Shown here piece by piece: positions 8,701-17,995 of a stretch of DNA of 64,000 bases. Source of the DNA: Nitrospina sp052156635 (GTDB lineage Bacteria; Nitrospinota; Nitrospinia; Nitrospinales; Nitrospinaceae); contig NZ_JBQKUO010000001.1 of the NCBI RefSeq assembly GCF_052156635.1, positions 496,001 through 560,000 of the forward strand, read 5' to 3'. Numbering within the stretch: position 1 is the stretch's first letter; each line of letters begins with the position of its first letter. A model generated the notes under the pieces. The model made no database searches, was not told the origin of the DNA, and saw nothing but the letters and a program-made list of their open reading frames with translations. The translations under genes and the position numbers were made by a program.

Positions 8701-9424
8701 TGGACCATTTGAGCGTCAGGTTCAACAACCGTCCCGCGTTGTTGTATTCGGCGTCATGAACTTCGACACGGAACAGGTAGTTGCCGATTTCCATGTCGAG
8801 GTTGACCTCTTCCGCACAGGGATCACAGGGGTCGGGTTCCGTCCGGCCCTGGCGTAGAATGAGAGACAAGGGCGCGTTGCCTTTTTGCGGAAGCGCTTCG
8901 ATGTCTGCCGCACTCTCCGCCCATTTGATCTGCGCCATGGTTTGCGTGCGCGTGCAGGTGTCCGCCCCCTGCAAAGCGGGGTCGCGCAGTTGACCGTCCT
9001 CCAGCGACGTGACCGTCCGGTCCCACACATCCACGTAAAGCCAGTACTCACCGGTGGCAGGGGGGGTGATCAACGCATCGTTGTTCCCCGGTGGCAGGTC
9101 GGCCTGCTTGTCGAACTCAAATGACTCCGGCGGAGCTTCGCCCTCCTCCACGCGCGGACGCACCTCGGCGGGAATGCCGTTCACAAACACACGGCCCCAG
9201 CGCATGGAATCAACCTCGCGGTCTTTGTCCTTCAGTTCGATCATGCCGCGATCTTTCGGAACACCACTGCCCAGCACGTCGGTCAACGCCTGGTGCAGGC
9301 GTTCCTTCACCAGGTCGCTCAACTCGTTCCAGTCGGCGTCGGTGAGCATGCGGCCCTGCTGTTGATACACCCCGGAATACCGGTTCGAAGGCACTCGCGA
9401 GTTTCGGGAAATCTGGGTCTTCAT
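5708..9424 (-). CDS. DUF6519 / right-handed beta-helix eCIS protein
   Basis: The protein has 1238 residues. The first ~300 match the DUF6519 type found in injection-system clusters (SRVPSNRYSGVYQQQGRMLTDADWNE at the N-terminus, then YWLYVDVWDRTV). The middle carries two related cysteine-containing segments (DMNAAHLPLD... and QLNARHLPMD..., each followed by a QxALNxLC helix). The C-terminal half has the short strand repeats of a parallel beta-helix (ITDVHVCLRTGEFRI, VIVEDVHLESE, IENNRIKVP, VVVRQNRTQHC). A roughly 230-residue charged, helix-rich block (about 6225-6925) interrupts the beta-helix. It overlaps the upstream gene by 4 bases and is the last gene of the operon before the tRNA-like unit. 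A surface or fibre-like role is inference. Confidence 0.72.
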   Translation of the reverse strand: MKTQISRNSRVPSNRYSGVYQQQGRMLTDADWNELSDLVKERLHQALTDVLGSGVPKDRGMIELKDKDREVDSMRWGRVFVNGIPAEVRPRVEEGEAPPESFEFDKQADLPPGNNDALITPPATGEYWLYVDVWDRTVTSLEDGQLRDPALQGADTCTRTQTMAQIKWAESAADIEALPQKGNAPLSLILRQGRTEPDPCDPCAEEVNLDMEIGNYLFRVEVHDAEYNNAGRLLNLTLKWSSENGAEQYEVQEADTDYPPGFLDYGKWTYEFFSGADALFASEKHLGVFLQRNNDYPLRGPLVQGNAPEGEEEPFSLIRRWDGYCTLSRSNPSQNWTVEGADRISPLSTASGEDAPGHVDVDDTLMIGLSALDLEVALRVKDESGTERDAVFVPGDFWYAPVRERVHMAGDVILPAQEPEGIRHHYLKLAKIVDGNVVTEDTVWNGPGADGEHPRKFPFPRLSELDAQDVGYTPACDDPEGTPDLKSFLQNKLGADWPGLNGREASVRDVLDALLCDMNAAHLPLDVDDTENCLLTRDENLETVQQALNRLCERIRDLTAEDIAFTLPECAEPSLKTCLEDLVEPKWKPENPGEPTDVAKVLETLLCQLNARHLPMDPTDSQLCHELKEDKTVQDALNTLCLMRRQGCVTLSLDPADGDIAQVIETQVQNDPAITDVHVCLRTGEFRINKPVLLKDKGHIKISGAGKGTRIVLGQGEKVLEFEGCKSVIVEDVHLESETLSTGLHGRNGLLHALNCGPVQAERVSFKTAAGVRTKATGVTVRMDDSATAAQMKNARARIRECEFNVGHLQQGILLINMKRSMVEDNVLRVVPKPKNLTFDTLVNNKARRNKLVNRLISNFKIDKTGVTGASKGDEKTFHIAQGGKTYKVTMKSSVPENQWTAYFKNNPPKDADMKDEVSFEAYLEEQINNVVDNPDKLPSYKSQSNRMRSIFEAQGTMDVYNGPGMKAARRNMLAGETKVEAAESKETTSYQVALKVGSLEARFDSELPTDVWKRVLQDVPSAKRTESKLEGALRAQAEKLIVDAAYRDKFAEAKAWWEKLRTESNPAVAVQGIVCAGHQAEEVRIHNNSLEGVNEGIHVGTSANQKNPNRVYHSGTVFISGNVMSLRRPVEQAVGVSGIFVGNCRHLTIENNRIKVPTFKKTKSQPFHHNWGVLIFGYLGRMVVVRQNRTQHCRTGVGVFARPQSESGNMWVAEYNLAEGANIVVNAPDFIKSNNIS

Positions 9425-11037
9425 GATTCGGTCTCGTCTCCGTTGGTGTCGTTCGGCGGCACCACAAGGAGGCGCGGATCGGGGATCAACGCCGCCTGCA
9501 TGCCGACCGGAATGTAATCCTGCAACTTGTCCAGCATGGCCTGTCTCTGCCGGACCAGAAACTGATGATGGTACGCACCCATCTCGCCACCCTCCTCCGC
9601 CCCTGTTGTGACGGTGTCAGGCGTGGCGGGGTGTAAGACGCCGCATCCGCGCTCACCATAAGAACTGGAGAACAGGTGAACCGTGTCGCGGGTGTTCTTG
9701 AATGCGGTCACGCCATCCATCGACTGCCCCGGCTGCAATCGGCTGAACCGGATGCAATGTTTTCCGGGAACGGACGCCGCGGGGATAGTGAATTGAATGG
9801 GTTGGATAAAAATGGAGTCACTGGCCTGGAGCTTTCCAACCTTTGCCACCTTCAATACCGTTGTGTATTCCAATTGCACCAGTCCTTTATTTGCGGTGAC
9901 GTTTTCCAGCAATCCGTCGCGCACGGTGAGCACGGGGTTCACAAGATCTTCCCGTTCACCTGTTAATTCCTTAACCGTACAGCGTTCCATTTCCAGAAAC
10001 CCATTTTCGATGGTGAGCGTATCGACAAACTGCAGATCGGAAAAACGGTACACGGCAGGTTCGGTCAGGGTGACCGCATCCTCCACCTGCCACACATCCC
10101 CGTTGACGCCCTCCACTTCCTTTCGCATAAACTCGATCACTTTATTGCCACCTTCGTAATATTCAGTGACTTCCAGAAAGTCTGCGTGGTCCGCCCACTT
10201 GAAGGACTGAACCGGCTTGTCGAAAAATCCCGCAGGCGGCGGATAGTAAAACAACATGCGTTTGGGATGGTAATGCCCGCGTTTCCAGTCGGGCGACCGC
10301 ATGTCCACGGTGCGCCGCGACACGTCTTCATAAGAATCGGCATGGCAGGGCCCCCCGTGCAGGCTGACCGGGCGCCACGGCACCGGCTGTCCGCTGAATT
10401 TGCTCACACGCGCGGCGGGGTTGTGCGCTTCCGTCTGCCGGGCACCGGAAGGATGGCGGAAGTCCACCGTCACCGCGGGCAATGCGGGATGCCGGCTGAT
10501 GACCTGTGGAAACTTCTGGTAGTGTTCCTCGTCCAAAACGCCGCTGTAGCCGAGAGCGGTGGCGCGCAGACGCGGTTTGTCGATGCGCGGGGTGGTGGCG
10601 ACGCGTTTCCAGCCTTCCTGCAGCTCGACCTCCATTTGCCCGACCGCTTCCGCCAACAATTCCGCAACCCGCAACGTGCCTTTACGCTGACGCCAACTCA
10701 CCGCGTTCGCCACTTCCTCACGCCGACCACGCGCGTGCGGCGACACCAGGCGGACATCGAGCAGTTTCGCAAAATAAGGAAGCAACCATTCCTGGCAAGC
10801 CAGCCGGTCGGCTTCCAGCGGGTTGTCGGGGAACAGGTCGGCCAGCCTTTGCTCCAGCGTGTGTTGCACCTGATCGAGCAATTCCCCGCAGGCGTCGAGA
10901 TACAGCCCAAGGTCGCCGTTGTAACGCTCCCGCCGTCCCTGATTCAGGTTGTGGTCGCTGTTGTCGTTGGTGCGGTACACTGCGGGCAACAGATCGAACA
11001 GTCGCTGTCCGTTTTCTTTTCGGGTCGTCGTGGTCAT
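9421..11037 (-). CDS. Phage tail protein I-like eCIS component
   Basis: This is a 538-residue protein. The N-terminus has the LFDLLPAVYRTND opening and the ADLFPDNPLEADRLACQEWLLPYFAKLLDVRL region typical of tail protein I (gpI-like) proteins in phage tails and contractile injection systems. These proteins join the baseplate wedge to fibres. The rest (from about residue 180) is beta-rich and less conserved. Both ends overlap neighbours by 4 bases (ATGA), placing it between the large baseplate protein and the beta-helix protein. This order supports a baseplate periphery role. Confidence 0.7.
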   Translation of the reverse strand: MTTTTRKENGQRLFDLLPAVYRTNDNSDHNLNQGRRERYNGDLGLYLDACGELLDQVQHTLEQRLADLFPDNPLEADRLACQEWLLPYFAKLLDVRLVSPHARGRREEVANAVSWRQRKGTLRVAELLAEAVGQMEVELQEGWKRVATTPRIDKPRLRATALGYSGVLDEEHYQKFPQVISRHPALPAVTVDFRHPSGARQTEAHNPAARVSKFSGQPVPWRPVSLHGGPCHADSYEDVSRRTVDMRSPDWKRGHYHPKRMLFYYPPPAGFFDKPVQSFKWADHADFLEVTEYYEGGNKVIEFMRKEVEGVNGDVWQVEDAVTLTEPAVYRFSDLQFVDTLTIENGFLEMERCTVKELTGEREDLVNPVLTVRDGLLENVTANKGLVQLEYTTVLKVAKVGKLQASDSIFIQPIQFTIPAASVPGKHCIRFSRLQPGQSMDGVTAFKNTRDTVHLFSSSYGERGCGVLHPATPDTVTTGAEEGGEMGAYHHQFLVRQRQAMLDKLQDYIPVGMQAALIPDPRLLVVPPNDTNGDETES

Positions 11038-14000
11038 ACGAGGTATTCCTCCACGCGCAGGGTCAACAGGGTGCTCGCCGCTTCCATGTGCAATACCTGG
11101 TTGAGGGCGGGACGGATGACGCGGATGGATCCATCCGCCGCACGCGCCACCTGTCGCACGGTGCTCGTTGCATCTTCCGCGTATACCGGGTCACCCAGTT
11201 CGACAGTCGAGTTTTCCACACCTTCCACCGCCTCCACGATCTGGAATACCGCGCTCCGGTAGAGCGGTTCTCCCAGGCGGCGTTGCTTCAGAACCAATGC
11301 CTGCTCCAGGGCGTTCCGCACCGACTTCATGACCTGGTCTTTGTCATACTGATCTGTTTTGACGCGCAGGGTGACAGTGAGAGGAAACAATACAGACTCG
11401 AAGTGGCTCAACTCAATGCGCACGCCCGGAAGGGTGTGCGACTTGATGAACTCCGAAATGTCCCGTTCCACCTGCGGGGAGCGGATGCCGTTGGCGGGCA
11501 CCACCACCACTTCGACGCTTTCCTGCCTGCGGTAACCCGTGGTGCGGAACCACGCACGCGCCTGCCACACACTGCTGTGACGCATGGCCAAATGCGAGAA
11601 ATCGGTTTCCGACACCGCGCGTTCCAATGTCAGCACACTCGACGGCGCGTTGCTGCGGAGCGACTCGATGCTCTCACGTTCGTTGCCCCCGCTCGCCGCT
11701 TGTGGTTGGTGAACCTGCTTCAACGCGGGATGCGGTTTGACCGGCTTGACCACCGAACCCGCCGCCTGGTTGCCGTTCGAACCTGTACCCTGGCGAAACC
11801 GGATACGCACGTTGTTGGTGCCGGTAGGCAGACGGCGTCCCTTGATGCCGTCACCGAACCCGATCAGTAAATGACCGTCCTCGGTAGTGCGCACGCTGTA
11901 ATGCGGGTCTTCGGGATGGGAAGCAGTGAGCGTCGCCTGCTGTTGCCAGACCTGATTGCCCACCTTCACCTCCACATCGGCGCGCACGCCGAAGGGATGC
12001 GTCGCGTCAGGAACAAAAGTCACGTCGGTCACTTTCAATTCAAAATGCTGGTGCGTGACCGTGGCATTGCCGCTGCCCAGTACGCGTTCGGGTTTGGTCT
12101 CCCCGTGCGACCACACACCGACATTGCCGTGCACCTCGGTGCGCCCGACGGTGAACCCCGACGCGGCGACGATGGGAGTATCGAGCGTGAGTTCGTAGAG
12201 AGCGGGATCCACTTTTAAAATCGTAGCCGCATGCAACGCCGGGCTTTTGTTTTCGCCCCGCTCCATTTTCAGCATCACCCGCCGCCCCTTGGCCAGGAGT
12301 TCGGGAAAAGCACCCGTAGTGCGGGAATCGAGACGGATCGTCGCACCGGAAACGGGGTTCGGATTGGGACCGTACCCGGTCGGCAGGATGACGTCGCGAA
12401 ACGGACCCCGTACAGCGCGCAGGGGAGCCTGTGCCGGAAACGTGAGGCCGGAATGGTGCGCCGGGGTGAGGCGAAGCGTGAAATGATCCGTAGAATCCTC
12501 TTTCTGCAAAACCTGCACCGGGTAAAAACGGGGGCCGCCGCCGATACCGGCATACTCGCCGATCAACCAGTCGCCGATTTCAAAATCGTCTCCGTTGCCG
12601 TTGAACGCAAATTCACCTGCCGGCACCGTCTCTACGGTGCCGGCAGGTGAAACGGAATCCATCACCACAAACAGTTCGTTCATCCAGGGGAAGATCAATT
12701 CGTAATACTGGTCACCATCTTTAGATTCCACCAGCATGTCGGACCAGGTTTTATTCAACAGATCGAGAGCGTGTTGGAGCGGTCGGTAAATTGCATTGGT
12801 ATCGATGTAGAGCGCAATGCGGTGATCCACCGGGAATCGAAGTTCGCCGTCACGCTGAATCGACACTGCGTGATACACCTCCGTGCCTTCCGCCGGAAAG
12901 ATATCTCCCGACAAGCGCACCGATTGCGCATCGGCGTCCAGCACCTTGGCAAACCGCCACTCGCCACCCGCTTCCCACGCCACCACATCATCCACCGACA
13001 ACCCATTCCCCGAACCGAGACGCAGGACGCCGGGTCCGTTCAGCCACGCCGCACGGCGGAACTTCGGCCGGATGTGGAGCACCGTTTCGGCGATCACCCA
13101 GTCGCGCCAGTCCTTCTGGTGCGCCACCGGTTGCAGTTCAACCGCGCGCGTGGTTTCATCGACCGAATCGACTCGAACCACAGCGGCGTAGAATGGCTGG
13201 GTATTGGATACAATCAGAGCCCACTGGCCCGCCTCCACGTTCTGCGTTTTGTCCGCGATCCACACCGCCACCGGTTCGGCTACCGCCAAACCTGCCCCGC
13301 CCAGTTCCGACAACGTGAGCGCGGTGAACACCGGTTCGTCGAGCGCGATCTGCACGCGGCGCAATTCCTCCTGCAATATCGCCACTACATACTTCGTTTG
13401 ACCCGACAGCTCCGCCAAGTCCGATTCCTTTGCGTTGACCAGATCGAGCAGTGTGCGGTTCAGGAGGGCCGACCACATTTCCGTATCCAGTTCAAACTGC
13501 GTCAGCATGCGGGCTTTGGTGATGAGTTCGCGAAAACGGATTTCATCGTTGTCCACTTCCATCTGCGCCAGCCGCTCCAGCGTCAACGGATACTGTTCGT
13601 TATTGGGATCGGGTTCGGGAAACTCCGCGGGGGGATACGCGCGTTGTTTGAGATCCTCGTAATATGCCGGTCCCATGCCCTGCACCGCATCCGCTCGCCG
13701 GTCCGAAAGGCGCGCCACCCCGGTGGTACCGAGATCGCGGAAGGTGTCGATGGACACATCCCAGTCCTTGAGCTTCATCGCGTTCAGGACGGAATCGATT
13801 TCCAATGCTTCCGCATTTTCGAAGATCACCATCGGATTGGTTTCGGTCGGCTGGTTCTTCACCTGGAATCCGGCAGGCACAACACCGCTTTTGTTTTCCT
13901 TCGCAAACAGGATCAGCGTGGTCTGCGCCGAGGCGGGCGGCGCCGGGTGGTAATCCAGAAGGTTCACCAGCCGCCGGACGTTTTCCCATTGCGTCGCCGT

Positions 14001-14393
14001 TTGCAGATACCCTTCGTTGGCGTACGCGTCGATGTGTTCGGTCAACACGTGAACCGACCGTGCCAGTGCGCGGGTGACCTCCCATCCGTAATCCGGCCGC
14101 TGTTCGCGGTATTGCCGCAGGATGCGCTCCTGCCGATCCACGGAGGCTTCGTTTTCTAAAATGGGTTGGCGGCGCGGGAGCAGGTCCCACCGATACTCAT
14201 CCTCCTGCCCTTCCTGCGGAATGGTCTGCCGGTTGAGGTCCGGCCACCGGTCCTTTTCTCCTGCCGGATCGCGAAACCGTTGCCACAACTGTTCGCGCAG
14301 GGTTTCGAGGAACGTGATGGCGTTGCCGTCCACGTAACGAAAACGGCTGAGTCCCGCGCGGTTCCAGCGTGTGAGATCGTGACGCCCACTCAT
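11034..14393 (-). CDS. Large putative baseplate assembly protein (Afp12/Pvc12-like)
   Basis: The protein has 1119 residues and is the larger of two baseplate J-type proteins here. The N-terminal region has LNRQTIPQEGQEDEYRWDLLPR and a helical bundle. The C-terminal third (about 830-1110) has the baseplate J-like core: VRTTEDGHLLIGFGDGIKGRRLPTGTNN, VLTLERAVSETDFSHLAM, and VVPANGIRSPQVERDISEFI. Such proteins form the wedge that surrounds the hub and holds the tail fibres. It overlaps both neighbours by 4 bases. Confidence 0.82.
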   Translation of the reverse strand: MSGRHDLTRWNRAGLSRFRYVDGNAITFLETLREQLWQRFRDPAGEKDRWPDLNRQTIPQEGQEDEYRWDLLPRRQPILENEASVDRQERILRQYREQRPDYGWEVTRALARSVHVLTEHIDAYANEGYLQTATQWENVRRLVNLLDYHPAPPASAQTTLILFAKENKSGVVPAGFQVKNQPTETNPMVIFENAEALEIDSVLNAMKLKDWDVSIDTFRDLGTTGVARLSDRRADAVQGMGPAYYEDLKQRAYPPAEFPEPDPNNEQYPLTLERLAQMEVDNDEIRFRELITKARMLTQFELDTEMWSALLNRTLLDLVNAKESDLAELSGQTKYVVAILQEELRRVQIALDEPVFTALTLSELGGAGLAVAEPVAVWIADKTQNVEAGQWALIVSNTQPFYAAVVRVDSVDETTRAVELQPVAHQKDWRDWVIAETVLHIRPKFRRAAWLNGPGVLRLGSGNGLSVDDVVAWEAGGEWRFAKVLDADAQSVRLSGDIFPAEGTEVYHAVSIQRDGELRFPVDHRIALYIDTNAIYRPLQHALDLLNKTWSDMLVESKDGDQYYELIFPWMNELFVVMDSVSPAGTVETVPAGEFAFNGNGDDFEIGDWLIGEYAGIGGGPRFYPVQVLQKEDSTDHFTLRLTPAHHSGLTFPAQAPLRAVRGPFRDVILPTGYGPNPNPVSGATIRLDSRTTGAFPELLAKGRRVMLKMERGENKSPALHAATILKVDPALYELTLDTPIVAASGFTVGRTEVHGNVGVWSHGETKPERVLGSGNATVTHQHFELKVTDVTFVPDATHPFGVRADVEVKVGNQVWQQQATLTASHPEDPHYSVRTTEDGHLLIGFGDGIKGRRLPTGTNNVRIRFRQGTGSNGNQAAGSVVKPVKPHPALKQVHQPQAASGGNERESIESLRSNAPSSVLTLERAVSETDFSHLAMRHSSVWQARAWFRTTGYRRQESVEVVVVPANGIRSPQVERDISEFIKSHTLPGVRIELSHFESVLFPLTVTLRVKTDQYDKDQVMKSVRNALEQALVLKQRRLGEPLYRSAVFQIVEAVEGVENSTVELGDPVYAEDATSTVRQVARAADGSIRVIRPALNQVLHMEAASTLLTLRVEEYLV

Positions 14394-15613
14394 CCCTTGC
14401 GCCCTCCATACAACTTCATCGTGTAATACCCACGTTCGGGATGCGCAGCATCGTTGTCGCAGACTGCGATCTGCAACCCGGACAGAATGATGTGGCCGGA
14501 AGTGGACTGATCCGGAAAGCCGCCACCCACACGCTTGAACCGGTTGAGGCAGACGTTCTCCACGCCTTCCACCTTCATCACCGCCTGCACCACGTCACTC
14601 GCGTGCAGGTCTTCCCCGAAACTCAAACGACCGGGCCGGAAGAATCCCTGCGGTCCGCGGCCCAGCACCTGCTCGACGGCCCGTCGCACCTCCGACTGGA
14701 AAAATTCCGGACGCACGGTGATGGAAAACGCCATGCTGATGCCGATGGGCTGGATGTCCTGCAAAATCACCTCCTGCCCGGCCATGCGGTAGGCATCGAC
14801 AAACCGGTGCAGTAAGGTACGCAAAGTGATGTCCGTCGCCGCTTCGTCAGGCAATCCATCGCGGGTGCGCTGGGTGTGAAAGCGTTGCACCTCACGGCCG
14901 AGATCGGTGAACAATTCCTCACCCGGCGGACCGTACAGCAGGTCGCCGATGGAATCGTCGAGCTGGCGGTTGTCCCAGCCGATGACCGCAACGTGAACCA
15001 CGTTCCACGAGCCCCCCCACTGCGCCCAGGCGTGCGCGCGCAGAACCAGCGGATGCGCTTCCAGCCTAAAGGCGTAGTCTTCCAGCGTCACCATGCGGTG
15101 CTGGGTGTGAAGGGAAGGCGGCCCTGCCTGCCGGGCCCATTCCATCAACTGCGGCCGCTCGCGCCAGCTTCTCTCCAGGCTACGGGTTTTGGCCAGTTCG
15201 ATTTCCTGTGGCGTCATGCCGGTGGTGTCCTGCGGCTCCAGCTTGTCCCATGCCAGCGCCACCGCGTCGTATCCGATGAGTTTCAACAGACGGCGCACCG
15301 ACTCCGGCCGACGTGCCGTCTCGAGGTAACCTTCGAGGGTGATTCGGTCGAGCGTGTCCGACAGTTGATCGAGCGTGGCCGCGAGCACTTCGACGATCAC
15401 CACCTCCATGTCGGCGGGAGTCCAGCGCGAACGATCCGGAAAACGCGCCGCCAGTTCCTCCATCATGAACATGCGGAAACCGTCGTAGTCGCGCACCGCC
15501 CAGTCGAAGTCGTCCCCCAACGTCGGCAACGGGTCCGGGAGATCCGCTTCGCGCCGGGCGCAGTCCGGGCACCCTTTTTCAAATCTCAGTTCGGATTGTG
15601 GAGTGTCGGTCAT
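14390..15613 (-). CDS. Baseplate J/gp47-like wedge protein (Afp11/Pvc11-like)
   Basis: The protein has 407 residues. An N-terminal CxxC segment (GCPDCARREADLPDPLP) is followed by WTPADMEVVIVEVLAATLDQLSDTLDRITLEGYLETARRPESVRRLLKLIGY, the typical wedge helix bundle. Further on are MVTLEDYAFRLEAHPLVLRAHAW and a C-terminal ferredoxin-like fold. Together with the larger neighbour it would make the inner baseplate wedge. The stop is coupled to the next start by a 4-base overlap; 8 bases separate it from the gp25 gene upstream. Confidence 0.82.
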   Translation of the reverse strand: MTDTPQSELRFEKGCPDCARREADLPDPLPTLGDDFDWAVRDYDGFRMFMMEELAARFPDRSRWTPADMEVVIVEVLAATLDQLSDTLDRITLEGYLETARRPESVRRLLKLIGYDAVALAWDKLEPQDTTGMTPQEIELAKTRSLERSWRERPQLMEWARQAGPPSLHTQHRMVTLEDYAFRLEAHPLVLRAHAWAQWGGSWNVVHVAVIGWDNRQLDDSIGDLLYGPPGEELFTDLGREVQRFHTQRTRDGLPDEAATDITLRTLLHRFVDAYRMAGQEVILQDIQPIGISMAFSITVRPEFFQSEVRRAVEQVLGRGPQGFFRPGRLSFGEDLHASDVVQAVMKVEGVENVCLNRFKRVGGGFPDQSTSGHIILSGLQIAVCDNDAAHPERGYYTMKLYGGRKG

Positions 15614-15621
15614 GACCGGTC

Positions 15622-16011
15622 CTAAAAACTGACTTCGAATTCCTGCCGTTCTTCATGTCGCACCGCCGTCAGCGTGTAGCTGATGACGATAACGAGTTCG
15701 CTGTCCGCGCCGTTCCGCGGTTGCACTTCGATGTTGAGACTGCGCGAATCGACCTCGCCACGCAACGCCTCCGTCAACGAGTGCGTGAGCCGTTTGCGGC
15801 TGAGCTCGCGCAGGGCGGAGTTATTCGGTTCGAATACCAATGCACGCAGTCCCGCACCGAACTCCGGACGGAACACCCGTTCGCCGGGGTCGGTGTACAA
15901 CACCTGCTCGACCTGCTTGCGCACGTGGCGGATTCGGTCGCTGACCTCCACGCCGGATTCGCCGACGCGAAAGGGAAATTTCATATAAGGCGTGTCGCCC
16001 ATGAATGCCAT
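15622..16011 (-). CDS. GPW/gp25-family baseplate protein (Afp9-like)
   Basis: This 129-residue protein has the short gp25 fold. It contains ISDRIRHVRKQVEQVLYTDPGERVFRPEFGAGL, including the conserved GERVFRPEFGxGL core, and then an L..EALRGEVDSRSLNIEV segment. gp25 proteins start sheath polymerisation at the baseplate in T4, T6SS and eCIS. The length is normal for the family. The gene sits between the spike and wedge genes, as in other eCIS loci. Confidence 0.88.
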   Translation of the reverse strand: MAFMGDTPYMKFPFRVGESGVEVSDRIRHVRKQVEQVLYTDPGERVFRPEFGAGLRALVFEPNNSALRELSRKRLTHSLTEALRGEVDSRSLNIEVQPRNGADSELVIVISYTLTAVRHEERQEFEVSF

Positions 16012-16018
16012 GATCGCC

Positions 16019-16834
16019 TCACGTTGTGGTGCTGGTGGTGGATAAAGAACTCATTTCGCCCTGGGGAATGGGAGGTCCCGAAGGCCCCACACCTGTGGGA
16101 TGCATGTGGGTCGCAAACAAAGAAAGAAACGTCTGCCCCTTGATCAACGGTTCGCCGCCCTGCCCTCCCAGCATCACCTGCGTGCCTTTCACCACCACCT
16201 GCTGACCTTCGACGGTGATGCCGGATGAGGCCATCTCGATTTTGTTGCCGTTGGCGTCCTCGACCACGGTTCCACCGCTGTCCATGGTCAGCGTGTTGCC
16301 GTTGGCATCTTCCAGCTTCAGACTGTTGTTTTCCGCGTCGAGGGTGATCACGTTCTCTGAGGCATCGGTGAAGGTGATCGATCCCTTCGGATCGATGATC
16401 CATTCCGCTTCGCTGGGATGAAACAGGCGGAAGCGTTCTTCCCCTTCCTCGTCGTCGAATTGCAGCACGTGACCCGACGGCGTTTTGAACACACGGGTGG
16501 TCGGCTCCGACGGTTCGGCCGCTTCTTCGGGAATGTGCTCCGGTTGTTGCCAGAAGGTTCCCGTCCAGATGGGATTGGAAAGCTCCCCCTCTTCAAACTC
16601 CACCCACACCTGCGCGCCCACTTCCGGCACCGCAAACCAGCCCTGGTTCTGCAATCCACCGAACGGAAGGCACGGCAGGGCCCAGCCGGTGACCGCCTCT
16701 CCCAGAGCCGAAGGCACGGTGAGCCGCAGTCGGCCGCGTTTGTCCGGATCGTTGTTGTCGTTCACGAATCCGCGATACTTGCCGTAATACTTGTTCTGGA
16801 TCTGCTTTGTGAGATCGACCAGGCCCTGTTCCAT
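16019..16834 (-). CDS. Spike protein, gpV/VgrG-like (gp5 OB-fold with beta-helix tail)
   Basis: The protein has 271 residues. The N-terminal OB-fold carries YYGKYRGFVNDNNDPDKRGRLRLTVP, then GWFAVPEVGAQVWVEFEEGELSNPIWTGTFW, which is the gp5/gpV signature. From about residue 150 to 220, short repeats such as ITLDAENNSLKLEDANGNTLTMDSGG and VVEDANGNKIEM form the triple-stranded beta-helix needle. The C-terminus contains THMHPTGVGPSGPP, a tail seen at the tip of such spikes. No separate PAAR tip gene is present beside it. It follows the hub gene after 21 bases. Confidence 0.87.
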   Translation of the reverse strand: MEQGLVDLTKQIQNKYYGKYRGFVNDNNDPDKRGRLRLTVPSALGEAVTGWALPCLPFGGLQNQGWFAVPEVGAQVWVEFEEGELSNPIWTGTFWQQPEHIPEEAAEPSEPTTRVFKTPSGHVLQFDDEEGEERFRLFHPSEAEWIIDPKGSITFTDASENVITLDAENNSLKLEDANGNTLTMDSGGTVVEDANGNKIEMASSGITVEGQQVVVKGTQVMLGGQGGEPLIKGQTFLSLFATHMHPTGVGPSGPPIPQGEMSSLSTTSTTT

Positions 16835-16855
16835 TGATTCGGTTTCCTCTTCAGG

Positions 16856-17992
16856 TCACAACACGCCCAGCAGGGTGTCCACGCTGGATTCCAGGTTGTC
16901 GCCATAGGCGTTGCGCATCAACGTGAACGCCTGCCGGTACCCTTCGTGATTGAACACGTGCCGCACCGTGTCCACGTAATAAGTGCCGTTGTACTTTTCG
17001 CCGACACCGTCGATGCCAACCGGACGGCCGACTCGCAGGACGCGTCCATACAGGCTGCCGTCGAGCTCGCCTTCGGCGGTGACTTTCATCGAACGTTCGT
17101 TGGCTTTGCGCTGGGCGAGAGTGCGCATCTCCTCCGGCGTCTTGCCACCCTGCCCTTCCATAACCCAGACGAAGTCCGGACCCTGCCCGACACTGCGCGC
17201 CGGCTCCAATCCAAGAAGATGCAGATCCGGCTCCACCACTTCGCGCTCGGTCTGGTCGCTGTCTTCCGCCGCCTTATCAAACGCCACCATGTCCGGCTTG
17301 TGCCCGTCATCCTGAATGGAAAACCGGTAACAGTGCGTGTCGGCACCCGCGTACACCATCACCGTTTTCTGCGGATCGGATTCCAGCCTCATGGGCCCGA
17401 AGTACACCTCGCCGTTTTCGAAGATCAACTCGTAGCCGTTGGCCTCCGCGCGGTCGCGCAGGAACCCCGCATCGGTCTTGTCCTGCAGGACGACGAGGCC
17501 GTCGAGTCCCATGCCGCTTTCCATGTGCATGGCGAGGCCCGGATAACCGCGTACGATTTCCTCGACGATCAACCCGTCCGCCGTGGGTTGTTCCGCACCC
17601 CACTCCTTGCGCACCTGCGTGCGGTCGAGAAAGATGGAATCGTCCTGGCATTCCAGCTTGACGGTGGTCGTCCCCGCGTCTTCCGGGTAATCGGCCTTGA
17701 CCTCGCGCACGTATCCACGCATGACTTCTTCCTCGTGTTCGCCGAAGGCGACTTCGATCCAGATGCGCTGCCAGGGAAAAATCTCCGGCGCGTCCTGCAC
17801 CACCCACTTGCCGAATTCGTCGCGTCGCGTGTCGAAAGTGAGCGTGGCGACAAACGGTTTGTCGCGGCTCGTCTCCACCACCACTTCTTTCAGAAACGGA
17901 TACAGGTCTTCAATGGGTGTCCGGCCTTCGCCCACCTTCACCATGCATTCCGCCGGACTTCGAAAATCCTGTTCCAGCCAATCGAGCACCAT
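16856..17992 (-). CDS. Phage late control D-like hub protein (gpD; gp27-like)
   Basis: This is a 378-residue protein of the gpD family that forms the trimeric hub under the tube and carries the spike. Visible landmarks are WIEVAFGEHEEEVMRGYVREVKADYPEDAG, then LVVLQDKTDAGFLRDRAEANGYELIFENGEVYFGPMR and the C-terminal RVGRPVGIDGVGEKYNGTYYVDTVRHVFNHEGYRQAFTL. The order LysM protein, hub, spike, gp25 matches other eCIS operons. In Afp the hub and spike are one polypeptide; here they are two genes. Confidence 0.85.
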   Translation of the reverse strand: MVLDWLEQDFRSPAECMVKVGEGRTPIEDLYPFLKEVVVETSRDKPFVATLTFDTRRDEFGKWVVQDAPEIFPWQRIWIEVAFGEHEEEVMRGYVREVKADYPEDAGTTTVKLECQDDSIFLDRTQVRKEWGAEQPTADGLIVEEIVRGYPGLAMHMESGMGLDGLVVLQDKTDAGFLRDRAEANGYELIFENGEVYFGPMRLESDPQKTVMVYAGADTHCYRFSIQDDGHKPDMVAFDKAAEDSDQTEREVVEPDLHLLGLEPARSVGQGPDFVWVMEGQGGKTPEEMRTLAQRKANERSMKVTAEGELDGSLYGRVLRVGRPVGIDGVGEKYNGTYYVDTVRHVFNHEGYRQAFTLMRNAYGDNLESSVDTLLGVL

Positions 17993-17995
17993 GCG

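Noticed and set aside
12771..14159. Plus-strand frame of 462 codons over the large baseplate gene
   Set aside because: Antisense to the baseplate protein, His/Arg-rich, without family features.
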